This document shows, one piece after another, positions 12,313 through 23,764 of a stretch of 64,000 bases of DNA. Source of the stretch: Datisca glomerata (taxonomy: Eukaryota > Streptophyta > Magnoliopsida > Cucurbitales > Datiscaceae); contig QANY01008839.1 of assembly GCA_003255025.1 (NCBI GenBank), positions 248,001 to 312,000 on the forward strand, read 5' to 3'. Every line of letters starts with the position of its first letter. Position 1 is the stretch's first letter. Position numbers and translations under genes: made by a program. The notes under the pieces were generated by a model. The model saw only the letters and a list, made by a program, of their open reading frames with translations. It ran no database searches and had not been told where the DNA came from.

Positions 12313-12740
12313 TAGGGGTTTCCAGTTGAGTTCGGTTCCATTTTTTTGCTAAAAGATGAACCCAACTAAAGTTTTGGTTTGATAACATTTCCGAACTAAA
12401 GTGAATCGTTCATATAAGATGAAGTGAACGGAAGGCTTGGTTCGGTTTTTTGGTTCCGTCTTGTAATGAAAAAAAGGTTTTTTTTTTTTTAAATTCAACA
12501 GAACTTTTAAAGAAAATTAGAAAATTGAAGTTTCGGTCCAGTTTACTATAAAAACTAATAAAAAATTCACATAAAAAATATGGATAAATCCAAATTACAC
12601 CTGTAAAGTTTGATCTGTTTGTAATTTATTTATACCCTTAAACTATTTCTTTAGTATCAAATATCCTTAAACTATGTGGATTAGCCATGTATACCCCTCC
12701 ACTAACTTCTGTTAAAATCTAACAGAATTTTTATAATAAA
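12313..12740. repeat. GTTCGGTT-type repeat joined to a TATACCCC-type repeat (left copy)
   Basis: 12313-12560 is rich in GTTCGGTT/TTTCGGTCC and opens TAGGGGTTTCC. 12588-12740 carries GGATAAATCC, AAACTATGTGGATTAGCCAT and TATACCCCTC. The same two blocks occur in mirror order and inverse orientation at 23765-24112. Confidence 0.65.
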
Positions 12741-12879
12741 TTAAATGGTTAATATCATAAGATTCATTGCACTTTATCCTAAAATCAACTATCACCTAAC
12801 TAGTTTTTCTTCCTAATTGGTCCTCCAACTTTTTTCATTCATCAATTTATCTTCCTAAACGTTAAATGGTCACATTGAC

Positions 12880-13110
12880 AACCACATCGCTTAAAGTGAG
12901 TGTTTCCATTGGCACAGTAGCCACCAGGACATTCGTCCGTGACAATTATGGTCCCGACTCGTCTGGAGCATATGCTCTTGCCCAAACACTTCACATTGTA
13001 GCACGCGCCACACCCTTCACCATTTCTGAATAGTATTGGGCTTACTGCCACTACTCTGGCCTTGAATGGCTTCACATCGACTAAGTCACCTTACCCACAT
13101 TCCCCACCTA
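12880..13110 (-). pseudogene. Beta-expansin (EXPB) gene fragment
   Basis: The minus strand reads GGECG-stop-GDLVDVKPFKARV, then AVSPILF, GEGCGACYNVKCL, KSICSRRVGTIIVTDECPGG and YCANGNTHF. This is the cysteine-rich DPBB domain of beta-expansins, the wall-loosening proteins. A TAA replaces the Tyr expected between GG.CG and GDLV. After NTHF the similarity stops abruptly: the expected DLSGAAF is replaced by unrelated residues. Only about 75 codons of a roughly 260-residue protein remain, with no signal peptide and no C-terminal pollen-allergen domain. It is a dead fragment and the first of several unrelated fragments on this strand. Confidence 0.85.
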
Positions 13111-13732
13111 TTAAATGTCATAAATTAATTAGTTTCATGCATAACCAATACCATTTTTATGCAATAAAGGGTTGTTATTTACATCTACAGGTTTTTCCTC
13201 TCGCTCTCTCACAATTTGAAATGTTATTAAAACATTGGAAAGAATGAGTACTTTAAAGCCAATGTTTATACACTAATGGTTGTGTCTAAAAATATCACCT
13301 CTGCCAATGGTTATACACTAAATATATTACAACAAATTTCATATCAAATGGGGAGAAGAAAGATGCCTTGCTAAACCAGACAAAAGATGATGAGAAATGG
13401 GAAGAAACTTATAGTTCATGGAAATGACTTGTTAAACCATTTGGTTGAGGATGAACATACATGAATAGATTGTTAAACCCCTTTGTGGTTCTGGTGAACA
13501 ACAAATCAATGTTGTTCATGGAAATGACTTACTAAACAACAGACTAGTACCTGAAAAAGAACTCAACAGTTAATTTTTTTACCCAGGAAGCCTAATAAAT
13601 ATATGTAGTCTTTCAAATATACATACATTATTAAAGTAATTTGTAGCAGCTAGAAAACCATCTTAGGAAGGCATAATTGTCTTCTACCTAGGTGTTAATA
13701 ATTAAGAAACCCAGGTGTAATTGCTCAGCGTT
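13111..13732. other. Non-coding, with a short dispersed duplication
   Basis: GTTCATGGAAATGACTT occurs at about 13417 and again at about 13515, each followed by (G/A)TTAAAC or CTAAAC. Otherwise AT-rich with no gene seen. Confidence 0.45.
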
Positions 13733-14315
13733 GAATGCTTCCACATCAATTTCTAGACTTTGGCCCTCTTCCATCCACGAAAAACATTTTGCATATGTGA
13801 GCCAGCAAGAGGTAACATTCTTCATATTACAGAATTGGACAGTTTTCTATAGAACAATATTGAAAAGTTAAATATAATATTGTTATACAACCAATCCTAG
13901 AGGTTAAGCTTTTGATAATGGTGGCAACTTATTGTTATTTAGTACTACCAATTAACTTAATGGCTGAAAAGACAGAAATCCTTTACGATCATAACACATA
14001 GAATAATGGAAGGTTGGGTTAACCTTATAAGGATTATATCAAGAGAAAGAGGAAATTAGTGAAAAAACCATACCTGAATATCACCATGCAATTTCCCCTC
14101 AAATTTTAAAAGAAACAACAAAGAGACAACCAATCACATTGGAAAAGAAATTTATAATATAGTCAACCTCCAATAACAAAGATCCCCATCTAAATGCTCC
14201 AAAGTTGATCCAATCCTTTGTCAAACCAAGCAACGTAGAAGAGAGTCCAACTTGTGCAGAGATACTTTGAGGTGAGATTTCTAGAGCTTGTTGGAAGTGT
14301 TCAACTCCCTTTACA
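13733..14315 (-). pseudogene. SKI3-like TPR protein gene fragment (superkiller complex)
   Basis: SKI3 is the TPR scaffold of the SKI complex that feeds RNA to the cytoplasmic exosome. Minus-strand pieces appear in the order of the full protein. First comes [18 protein letters not shown] and [19 protein letters not shown] (14308 down to about 14165). Next is KLHGDIQ followed by a GTATGG donor (about 14115-14092). Last is LTYAKCFSWMEE with SLEIDVEAFNA (about 13800-13733). The acceptor before LTYAK reads GCTGG where AG is expected, and the segment after SLLLE diverges. Only a small portion of a protein of more than 1,000 residues is present, so this is a genomic fragment with introns retained. 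The identification rests on remembered plant SKI3 sequence. Confidence 0.7.
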
Positions 14316-15299
14316 AAGACATCATATTAATTCCAACAAAAATTATTTAACATGAAAATCCTCTTTAAAGGATAACCAAACTATTCTTTTACAAGCTCAT
14401 CGTTGCTGTAAGAAGATATTATCTGCATAAGATAAAATATAAGCAACTAAATGCTACCACTTAGAAAATAAAAGGGTACTCATGTTAATATCTAGATCAC
14501 CTTATCCAATGTGTGAGCTTTAACTTTATTAACCATTCTAAAAAATATTATCACTAAGTAAAACAAATTTATTTAAGTTCCAAAAACATTTTTAGTTCCT
14601 AAGAGAGGGACAAAAAATATGTCATTCAATGATTGCAAGTTGATGCACCTAGCACATATATCGAGCATGAGTATTTGAGAGAGAGAAAGAGAGAATGAAA
14701 GTTCAAAATTAATTTAGGAAAAAAAGTTAGACGCTGCAAACACCACCATTGACTAATTCCCACTTTGCCATTTCAAGCAGAAAAATACCACTTTATTTTC
14801 TTAAAACTGAAATTATTAAACAACACAAAAAATTAGGATAACACACAACAACTACAAGCGAATCTTTGAGATCTAAGAATCTATTTTAGATATATCTTTT
14901 AGTGCTTCAGTTCTCAAATTTGTAGAAAACAGTATAAAGTAGATATAGGTAAACAACAACTGCCTTAAGCTAAGTAAATTCATAAGTTGATGCATTTTTA
15001 GTATCATCTTAGCACCTAACTCGCCTCGCTTAATTTTCTCATTGATATGAATTATCAGCCTTGAAAATTACAAATGCTGCATCAACTCCTGCGATATGCC
15101 CTTGCCAAAGTACATCCTAAAAGATAAGAACCAAAATACTTAGTGTAGCTTATATATGATTTATTTGTGTAAAAAAGAAGTAACAACAAACAACTCAATG
15201 TTGTGCATAACTATGCCATCCAATTGCAGTTTTATTCAATACTTCACAAGGATCAGCACTTCTGAATATGAGAAGTCTAAGAACTCAGCATATCATCAT
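14316..15299. other. AT-rich, possibly one isolated exon
   Basis: Minus-strand 15116-15055 reads after a TTTTAG acceptor as DVLWQGHIAGVDAAFVIFK. It is uninterrupted and exon-like but not recognised and without a GT donor. Nothing else is supported. Confidence 0.3.
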
Positions 15300-15500
15300 G
15301 TTATTGACTAAACTTTTCAATAAATCATCAAGATGATTTTCTAAGTACTGCTGAACAGCCTTGACACTAGAGGCTAAAGTGGAAGGCATATTATTAGGAA
15401 CACCAACCATGACCTCAATTCTAGAGTTAGATAGAGCTTTCAAAGTGTCATAATCAGCATCAAATAGCTTCACCTTTTGAATCTGAGTTTGACTGCCAAA
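15300..15500 (-). pseudogene. Glucan endo-1,3-beta-glucosidase (GH17) fragment
   Basis: Minus-strand reading gives [31 protein letters not shown] and [14 protein letters not shown]. This matches the N-terminal beta/alpha units of plant GH17 glucanases, which usually read KVKLFDAD...IEVMVGIPN. Only about 65 codons remain of a roughly 350-450-residue enzyme. The catalytic glutamates lie outside the fragment, and the preceding sequence lacks the expected NWGT start. Together with the expansin and SKI3 pieces it forms a string of unrelated truncated genes on the same strand. Confidence 0.8.
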
Positions 15501-16099
15501 ACTTACAAACATTGGTAGAATCCCACTAATGCACCAAAGATCAATTTCTTATAAAAAAAACCCCACTAATGCACCAGAGATCAGTGTCTAAACATGATAT
15601 TAGAAAAAAAAAATCCTTAGTGCATTAGACAAAAAATCTCCAAAAGAAGGGGTAGTAGATAAAAAATCCCCATAAATGCCATTTCTCTCCCCCCAAGTAC
15701 AACAAAATAAAGAAAAGTTATATGTCCAAATTTTTCAATCAGCCCCAACAGTTTGAAATATATCCCAATAGTAAAAAAGTATCAATAGAATTAGACATTG
15801 CTTATTTAATATCAAGTCTACCAAAAATGCAATTCCACATAGTAGTATTGAAATCAAAGAACCAATTCATGGAAATCAAAGATATTATCTGACAACATAG
15901 CATCAAAAGTAGACACCTCACAAAAGGTAAAGTGATAAAAGGGAGCACCTAATATAATTAAACACAATATGAATACATTTAAAATAGCTAAACCAAGAGG
16001 GATTTTCAATCACATCCAATCAATTAAAACCAAAGTAAGCAAATATGATCAGCTAAAGGTCATGCAAAATGTAATGCACAACCAAAGAGGTTTCACTTA

Positions 16100-16172
16100 C
16101 CTTGAACCCATTTTCAGAAATTTCAAGTGTCTGCTGCCTTGATACTTCAATACGCTGGGAAAGTTGCTTCTC
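16100..16172 (-). other. Exon-like segment, possibly DUF1664-type coiled coil
   Basis: Between a TTTGTACAG acceptor and a GTAAGTG donor the minus strand reads EKQLSQRIEVSRQQTLEISE then NGFK. Both splice signals are good and the peptide is coiled-coil-like. It loosely resembles the (K)HL.QRI...EISK stretch of plant DUF1664 proteins. No adjoining exons were found. It may be another captured gene piece. Confidence 0.3.
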
Positions 16173-17279
16173 CTGTACAAAATTTTCATTTTGGCTATCA
16201 GTGCAAGCAAGCACAAACAACTCATTACATGATATAAATCATTTGGAAGAATTTGAGCTACTTGAGATTTGAGAAAAATAATCATTGTTTCAATATAGAG
16301 TTGAAATAAGCTATAGTCTCTTTGAAATCCATTAGTTAGTAAAAAACAACACCACTTGAAACTTCCAATTATTATATATTTCTGATGTTGTATAAAGAAA
16401 TGTTTTTGCAAGAACAAACATTTAGTATGTAAAGTAATAATGATAAGGACATCTGAAGTAGAGAAATAAGGATATCGCAACAACTTTCATTTCCTCGTAT
16501 TAATTTGCTGAAGTGATTCTCATTCAAGCCTAAATCACCATAAAATGCATCATAATAGAATTCTTGTGATAGCATTTCAACATTCATAAGAAATAAATTT
16601 TTGAAGCTAAAAAATGATAAGTATTTAACCATGAATATCCTCTTAAATACCAGTAATGGTATATTACGTTACCTCTCTCTAGTTGTGCAAAGGCCAATGC
16701 AAAGCTTGCAACCATACTCCATCTTAACAGACTGTACCGAGGACATGTCAAGTTCAACCAAAGCATTAAAATATTGTAAAATGACTAAATGAGTTGTAAT
16801 TATAACGCCTGAGATTAAGAACGAATGATCAAATATCAGTACATGTCCAAGTATGTGAGCGTTAGAATGCCAAAAAGGACCACAACAGACAACAGTCAAA
16901 TAGAATATTACAGGCAAGAAAGGAATCATATGTAACAATAAAATTTTATAAAAAAGGAAGCATAAGTGAGCATCTAAGACTAAGAAATAGAGGGACAGAG
17001 GATAAACCTTTAACTTTACTAAGTGAAGTCTTCTTCTGGCTTAATCAAAACTTTACTTGATTGACCTGAAAGTAAATCATTAGAATATTACATACATATG
17101 AAGCTGAAGAAATGAAAATTTCAAACCAAAGCTTTATGTAAAGGACATAAGGCTTTAAAACCATTAGTTGTTCCAGTAGCAAATGCATACCCCATTATTA
17201 TAAATTGATAACCACAAGATTCGAGAGATTAATAAACTCTAAATTAGAAACCAAAGAACTATAACTAACTCATTTATCA

Positions 17280-18157
17280 AAGCAACACAAAGGCAAAGAA
17301 AGTGAACTACAAGCATAGAGAGCTACGAGAGAGAATCTGCATTAGAGAGTTGAGAGAGTTGCAATAGAGACATGCAAGAGAGGTTCAGAGAGAGCTTTGC
17401 CTTACAAAGAGAGAGATTTAGAGAGTAGATTCAGAGAGTCCTTCATTGCTATTAAAGCACCTCCAGATCACCTCCAAAACATCTCAAAGAAACATGGAAA
17501 ACCTTAGAAAAACATAAAAACCATACAAAAATCACAAAAATCAGACACAAATTTAAGATTAATTCTTGCAGAAAAGGGGCAGTCCTCGAAGAGCTTGTAC
17601 ACAGATATTCACAATCAGATAAAAGTAGGGAAAATATAAAGCTTCTACAGAAAGATTAGAATTAAGGATTCACCTCAGAGAAGCTGGGATTGGGAGGAGT
17701 TCATGCTAGTAAATGAAAACCACAGAGCTTAGAAAGAGAGCTGAGATAAAGAGCTTCAAGAGAGAGCCATTGACGGGATAAATCTAGGCATATCTGAGAG
17801 AGGTAGCTACACAAGAAAGCTCAGAGAGAGAATCTGTAATAGAGATTTGAAAGAGAAAGCTGCAAGAGAGGCGCTGTGAGCTTTGTCGCCGATAGAGCTT
17901 CACTTCGCGAAGAGAAAGCTCTATGAGTTTCATCACGGAGAGAACTCTCTATGAGCTTCGTTGCCGAGAGAGTGAGGACTGAAGAGAGAGGCACTGTGAG
18001 AGATTGAGTTTTGTTCAATTTCTTTTAGTTTAACTAGGCGGGTATGAGATTTTCATTCCCTGCCATTTGCCCTCGTGTAAAGAATGCACTTTTTATTGCG
18101 TTTTAGTGTAAAACACGGCCATTGAATGCTATTAAGGCACATAATTCTTGTAGTGTT
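17280..18157. mobile_element. CACTA-type right terminus with GAGA-rich subterminal region
   Basis: The block ends TTCTTGTAGTG at about 18147-18157, the reverse complement of the CACTACAAGAA terminus of En/Spm elements. The preceding 700 bp is dense in GAGAGAG and near-repeated (A/G)AGCTTTGTCGCCGA, GAGCTTCGTTGCCGA and CTCTATGAG motifs. The matching left end was not found between here and 8 kb, so the element may be truncated. Whether the gene fragments to the left belong to it is unknown. Confidence 0.4.
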
Positions 18158-18329
18158 TGTTAAGGATAATAGATCAGAATCATTTAGAAGCCCATTATTT
18201 GTAAATACCAAGCCAAAAAAAAATTCATCTCAAAGCTCAATTCTATAAAGCACAATGTCATAACAACCTCGGGCTCTTGAAACTACAGGATTTTATCAAA
18301 GTTGGGTTCCTGGAACACAAATGTCCGAT

Positions 18330-20717
18330 AAGTACCTCTACATGAAAGCATTCCTCGTTTTGAGAGTGTTAATCATTTTGAAAGGAACTATCATAATGTT
18401 GATGTTTTTGGTCATGACGATTATAATGTTTTCGAGGATGAGGATGTTGATGGAGATGATGATGATGATTTTGATCAGGAGATGTATGATGATGCAATCC
18501 ATGGAGATGACCATGATGAAACCATCAATGTAGATGACTATACAACAATTCCAGACTTGAATACTGATCTTGAACCTGAGACCACTTGTCCATTGCCATT
18601 ACAACCTGATTTGAATGAATAACGTCTTGAGTCCAGTGAGCAACGAGCTGATTTGAAACAGCAATATGAATGATTTGTACAGTGATAAAGCCGAGCTGCT
18701 TAAGGTTACTCTTATGATGGTCATCCGGAGAAATTTTGAGTTTTAGATTTTCAAGTCAAAACAATCAATATTTATACTTGTATGTGTTGAGAAAACACGC
18801 CAATGGAGATTACGGGCCGTGAAATTGAAAAATTATTCATACTTCAAAGTTACAAAGTTCATCAATACACATAATGCGCATTTGAAGTATTGAGACATGA
18901 ACTCCATCAGGCTACATATTCATTGATTGGTCAGTGTATACGATCAAAATACACAGGTGTCGGTCGTATATATAAGCAAAAAGACATAATTGAAGATGTT
19001 TGGTGTCAACATAAGTTACCATAAAGCATGGATGGCTAGGGAATATGCATTAGAATTAGTTCAAGGGTCTCCTGAAGATAACAATAGGATGCTCCCAGCA
19101 CATTGTCCCAAGTTAGAATAAAAACATTCAGGTACTTTTTTATATTTTGCCATCACAATGTCTACACGAGCCTCGTATAGCCATCGTGTAGACTGCACGA
19201 TGGTTATACCGATCTCATGTAGTCTACGCGATGCCTACACTGACCTCGTGTAATCATCATGCCGTCTACACCATGGTTACACAGACCTCGTGTAGTTATC
19301 GTATAGTCTACACCATGGTTACACGGACCTCGTGTAATCATCGTGTAGTCTACACGATGGTTATACAGACATCGTGTAGTCATTATGTAGTCTACACCAT
19401 GGTTACATGGACCTCGTGTACGCATCATGTACACTATGTACCCTGTCGATTTTAATATAACAATATTAAATATTTTTCAGGGACAACAACACACATAGAG
19501 ACTGATGAGTATGATCTTTTTAAATATTTTTTTATGGCTCTTGGACCCTCAGTTCGTGGATTTTTCAGCTATATATGGTCTGTCATTGCTGTTGACGCAA
19601 CCGCCTTAAAAGCCAAATACAAAGGGGCATTATTTGTTGCAACATTAAAAGATGAGAAAAACCAAGCATATCCCATTGCATTTGGAATTGCAGATTTAGA
19701 AAATAATGATTCATGGGAATAGTTCTTCCATAAACTTCACGATGTAATCGGTGATCCATGAGACTTGGTGTTTATATCCGACATACATACAAGTATACTA
19801 AATGTTGTACATGTTGTCTTTCCTAATGCGCTTCATGGAACTTGCAGCTTCCACATGAGTCAAAATATCAAATCAATTATAAAAAGAAAGATGTGGTCGC
19901 ATTATTTTTTAAAGCAGCAAAAGTATACCCTCGATCAGAATTTGATTGGTCGGTGACTCATTTTACAGATACATTTATGGATGCCTCACAATACGTATTG
20001 GTGGGGGGAGTTGAGATTTGGGCACGTTCCCGTTTTGATGGAAGGCGATACAATATACTGACTACAAACATCGCAAAATGTTTAAATGCGATTTTGAAGG
20101 ATGCTAGAAAGTTTCCCATTATATGTCTTATAGAACATATCCGTGACATGTTACACCAGTGGTTCTATGAGCGACGGACGACTGCCTGTCAAATCACCTC
20201 ACAGATGACAGATTGGGTTGAGACTGAGCTTAATAAGAAGCATCATGCATCATGTACACTATCATTGTTTCCTTCCGACATCTACGAGTTTTGTGTTGCG
20301 GGTGGGGGTAGGGAAGCATTGGTAAACTTGCATCTTAAGACTTGTGCGCGTAAAGAATTTGATCTTGATCAAATTCCATGTAGGCATGCATTGGCTACAG
20401 GTTGACAGTGTAATATTTTTGCATACAGTATATGTTTGAGATTCTATAAAAATGAGGCTCTAATTGGTACATATGCGGAGACAATACATCATCTCGGAGA
20501 TCAAGCAGATTGTGCCATTTGCCAGGAGGTTCATGAAAATGTGGTATTGACACCTAAAATGAGGTGGCAAAGTGGCAGACCTAGGACAGAGAGAATTTCA
20601 TCTAGAGTTGATGGAGTGGTGAGAAGGAAGTGCCAACATTATGAGCAAATTGGCCACAACCAAAAAACGTGCAGAAATCTAATTACTTTATCTCAACGGT
20701 ATGATCAAGCTACTTAA
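18330..20717 (+). pseudogene. Mutator-like (MULE, MuDR-type) transposase, decayed
   Basis: Pieces in order: an acidic Asp-rich N-terminal stretch (about 18390-18540); a MuDR-type segment (KAELLKVTLMM, then CVEKTRQWRLRAVKLKNYSYF, 18690-18860); YHKAWMAREYALELVQGSPE (about 19015-19080); an intron 19131-19481; the MULE domain with SVIAVDATALKAKYKGALF, AYPIAFGIADLENNDSWE and DLVFISDIHTSI (19530-19800); HGTCSFHMSQN; a SWIM-type CARKEFDLDQIPCRHAL (about 20345-20395); and a C-terminal zinc knuckle CQHYEQIGHNQKTC (20630-20675). Stops interrupt several joins (after NNDSWE and after ALATG) and frameshifts are needed near 19860. It is not functional. Terminal inverted repeats were not resolved. Confidence 0.9.
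19150..19440. repeat. Palindromic TACACGATGG/CCATCGTGTA array inside the MULE intron
   Basis: About eight units of roughly 30-35 bp built from TCGTGTAG(T)CTACACGATG and variants such as CATGGTTACACGGACCTCG lie between donor GTACTT (19131) and acceptor TTTTCAG (19481). Each unit is close to self-complementary. The pattern also yields open frames on both strands, which reflect the repeat and not a gene. Confidence 0.85.
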
Positions 20718-20739
20718 ATATAAATAATGACATTTGCAG

Positions 20740-21830
20740 ACTTAAATTAAATAATAATATAGAAATATACTTGTGTTTGTTATTTAATAATGTCATAAAG
20801 TTTAATTAGCTTACATGAATCCTACACGATTCCCGTGAAATCCTCGTGTAGTCTACACGATGACTATATGATGCCCGTGAAGTCATCATGTAGGTTACAT
20901 GAAGACTACACGATGCACTTGAAGTCATTGGGATGACCAAGCCACTTAAATATAAAAATATAATTATGTTTGTTATTTAATAATGTCATAAATTTTAATC
21001 AACCTACATGGATCCTACACGATTCCCGTGAAGTCCTCGTGTAGTCTACACAATGCCCGTGAAGTCATCATGTAGGTTACATGAAGCCTACACCATGCTC
21101 GTGAAGTTATCGGGATGACCAAGCCACTTAAAATAAAAATATAATTGTGTTTGTTATTTAATAATATCATAAATTTTAATTAGCCTTCATGAATCCTACA
21201 TGATTCTCGTGAAGTCCTCGTGTAGTCTACACAATGCCCCTGATGTCATCGTGTAGACTACATGAAGACTACATGATGCCCGTGAAGTCACCGTGTAGTC
21301 TACGCAATGACTACACAATGCCCGTGAAGTCATCATGTAGTCTACATGAAGCCTACACGATGCTCATGAAGTCATTGAGATAATCAAACCACTTAAATAT
21401 AGAAATATACTTGTGTTTATTATTTAATAATGTCATAAAGTTTAATTAGCCTACATGAATTCTACACGATTCTTGTGAAGTTCTCGTGTAATCTATACGA
21501 TGCTTATGTTGTCTACAAGATGCTCCTGTAGTCTATACAATGTTCGTGAAGCCATCATGTAGGTTACATGAAGACTACATGATGCCGTGAAGTGATCGGG
21601 ATGATCAAACCACTTAAATATAGAAATATACTTGTGTTTGTTATTTAATAATGTCATAAAATTTAATTAGCCTACACGAAGCCTACACGTTTCCCGTGAA
21701 GTAATCGTGTAGTATACACGATGACCGTGAAGGCCTCGTGTAGGCTACATGAATACTACACCGATGCCTGTGAAGTCTTCCTGTAGGCTACATGAAGCCT
21801 ACACTAAATATATAGTAACAAAAAAAATTT
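20740..21830 (+). repeat. Five tandem units following the MULE transposase
   Basis: Each unit starts with AAATATA...TTGTGTTTGTTATTTAATAATGTCATAAA, then TTTAAT(T/C)A(G/A)CCTACATG, then a run of TACACGAT/CCCGTGAAGTCATCGTGTAG palindromes. Starts are near 20756, 20941, 21123, 21389 and 21610. Spacing varies (about 180-265 bp) because the number of palindromic submotifs changes. Confidence 0.85.
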
Positions 21831-22439
21831 ATAATCCATAATTCACAATTTGAGGGTGTATAAAAACAAAATAAAAAATTAATAAAATATATTTAAAATA
21901 TTTTGGTAAAACATTGCAATGTGCAAATAACTCAATTGCAGTTCGTCTTTTTGATATTCTAACATTTGTTGTTGAGTTATTTCTTAGTGGTTCTTCTCAA
22001 TGTGAGGGCTTCGACAAATTTAAGGGTGAATACCCCACAATCAAACCTACAAAACACATGAAATGTAAAAACATAATTAAATAATATGTATAAAATTTTA
22101 AGTGGACTTTCAAAAAATGTATATTTCACTTACTCATTTTCTTGTTGTGGACACTTCATGATCTCATATTTTCACTCATATTTGGGTTTAATCTTCTATC
22201 TTCTCTCATAAATATTTATCATTTGAAGAAGCCGAGGGACAATCTTTATGAAACATTTCATTATTTCAATGTACAAAGAGCGTTGATATGGCGTGTTCAT
22301 GGAGTTATAAATACGAATACACTGGCCATTCAAATGAAGCTCAACCGCAATCTAATGACTACGGTTCACATTCATTAAAAATATAACCTTATCCGACTGT
22401 TCCCAGCTCCTTCCAAAATTTATCTACAAGCCGAGGACA

Positions 22440-22570
22440 AGGTATCGATGCTCATGTAGTCATCGTGTAAATTACACGAGGGGTACACGATCCTCGTGTA
22501 GGCTACACGAGGGGTATACGACCCTCGTGTAGCCTACACGAGGCTTACACGACCCTTGTGTAATCTAGAA
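22440..22570. repeat. CTCGTGTAG/CTACACGAG palindrome cluster
   Basis: Four to five head-to-head motifs (ATCCTCGTGTAGGCTACACG, ACCCTCGTGTAGCCTACACG) separated by GGGGTA. Same core as the arrays inside and behind the transposase gene. Confidence 0.8.
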
Positions 22571-22599
22571 AACAGATACCCACCAAGAATATAATCTCA

Positions 22600-22914
22600 A
22601 AAACTCAGAAAAAAAACATTCAGAAACTCAGGCGAAAAAAACACTCAGAAACCCAAGAAAAAAATATTAGAAAAAAAGCAACATTGTTATGATTCAGACA
22701 TCCACAAAAAATAGTAACGCAAAAATCTAGGAAAAAAACCTTCAGAAACCCAGAAAAAATATCTTAGAAACTCAGAAAAAAATATCAGAATCTAGAACAA
22801 AAACTCAAGAACCCGAAAATTTATCTTGTTGTTTTTTCTTGATGTGGGAGATAAAAACTCAAGGATTTGTAGAGAGATGTTGCGACTTTGAGAGAGAGAG
22901 AGAGAGAGAGAGAG
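22600..22914. repeat. A-rich CAGAAAC minisatellite and (GA)n
   Basis: AACTCAGAAAAAAAACATT-like units of about 24 bp recur from 22600 to 22810. A (GA)12-type microsatellite lies at 22890-22914. Confidence 0.6.
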
Positions 22915-23159
22915 TAACAGTAAGAGAGAGATTAGGGAAATGCAAGTGAGGTACACGAATAAGTGGAGTTTCGTTGAATCATCACTTTTTTTTCAAACCG
23001 TCGTTTGGAATTCTTGAAGGGGTTTTTGGTGACTTCACAAGTTCATTTTGAATTAAAAGTGGGTCATGAGTAAGGTAAGTAAAAATTAGTGTAAAAGTTT
23101 AATTCTATAAAATGATTAGTGTAAGAGTCTATTTAACAAAAAAAAATCCTAGATTTTCC

Positions 23160-23690
23160 TACCCCCTTCTCGACACCATCCCGCGACTCACCCCCTAAAT
23201 ACCCAAATCCCTAAATTTAGAATTTTTAATTGCAAATCAATAATGCGTCTTCCATTTTTACGTTTCTCTTTGCTCTGTTTTTCTTCAAATTTTTTTCCTG
23301 CCTTTACAGGCCATTGATTATAAGAGAGGATGTTTTAATTTCTTGCTGAGACTGTAGATATAGCTTCCTATAGCAGCTGTCTTACTCAATTTAACTTCGC
23401 ATCCAAGGAACTGAAGGATTCAATTTTTTTTATTCCAAAGTTCTCAAATTTTCGATGCAAAATTATCTGATAACGCTTGAACATAAGATGAGGCCTAGAG
23501 TAGTATTCGCTGGACCAATAAAAACAACTTGGACTGTCTGTAGAACATGTTTATGATCACTGGAAGTGAAACAGTCTGACGGAAAGAGTAGACACATTTG
23601 TATTTTTCTATCTTGACTCGCGGAGGGGGGTGAGTCGCGGGGATGGTGTCGGAAGGGGAAACTTAGAGATTTGAGGTATTTTTGGGTATT
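23160..23690. repeat. Inverted pair around a 400-bp core
   Basis: CTCGACACCATCCCGCGACT with CACCCCCTAAATACCC at about 23180-23205 recurs in inverse orientation at about 23620-23680 (GGGTGAGTCGCGGGGATGGT then TCGGAAGGGG). The core between is AT-rich without a gene. This is the arrangement of a small inverted-repeat element. Confidence 0.6.
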
Positions 23691-23764
23691 TTTAGGTTTT
23701 TAGGTTTTTAGTTTCTTTAGTGTTTTTAGTTATTAATAATGTTAATTTGAGTTTTAATGTAATT

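Noticed and set aside
16097..16938. Several overlapping minus-strand frames of 60-128 codons
   Set aside because: Mutually overlapping, Leu/Ile/Phe-rich from AT-rich DNA; only the short spliced-exon-like piece at 16100-16172 has independent support.
19204..19455. Open frames of 74-76 codons on both strands in the TACACGA array
   Set aside because: They are translations of a 30-bp-type palindromic repeat inside a MULE intron; overlapping frames on both strands show periodicity, not coding.
19150..22570. Possible CRISPR-like repeat array
   Set aside because: The units are degenerate, lack unique spacers of fixed length, and lie in a plant transposon; there are no cas genes.
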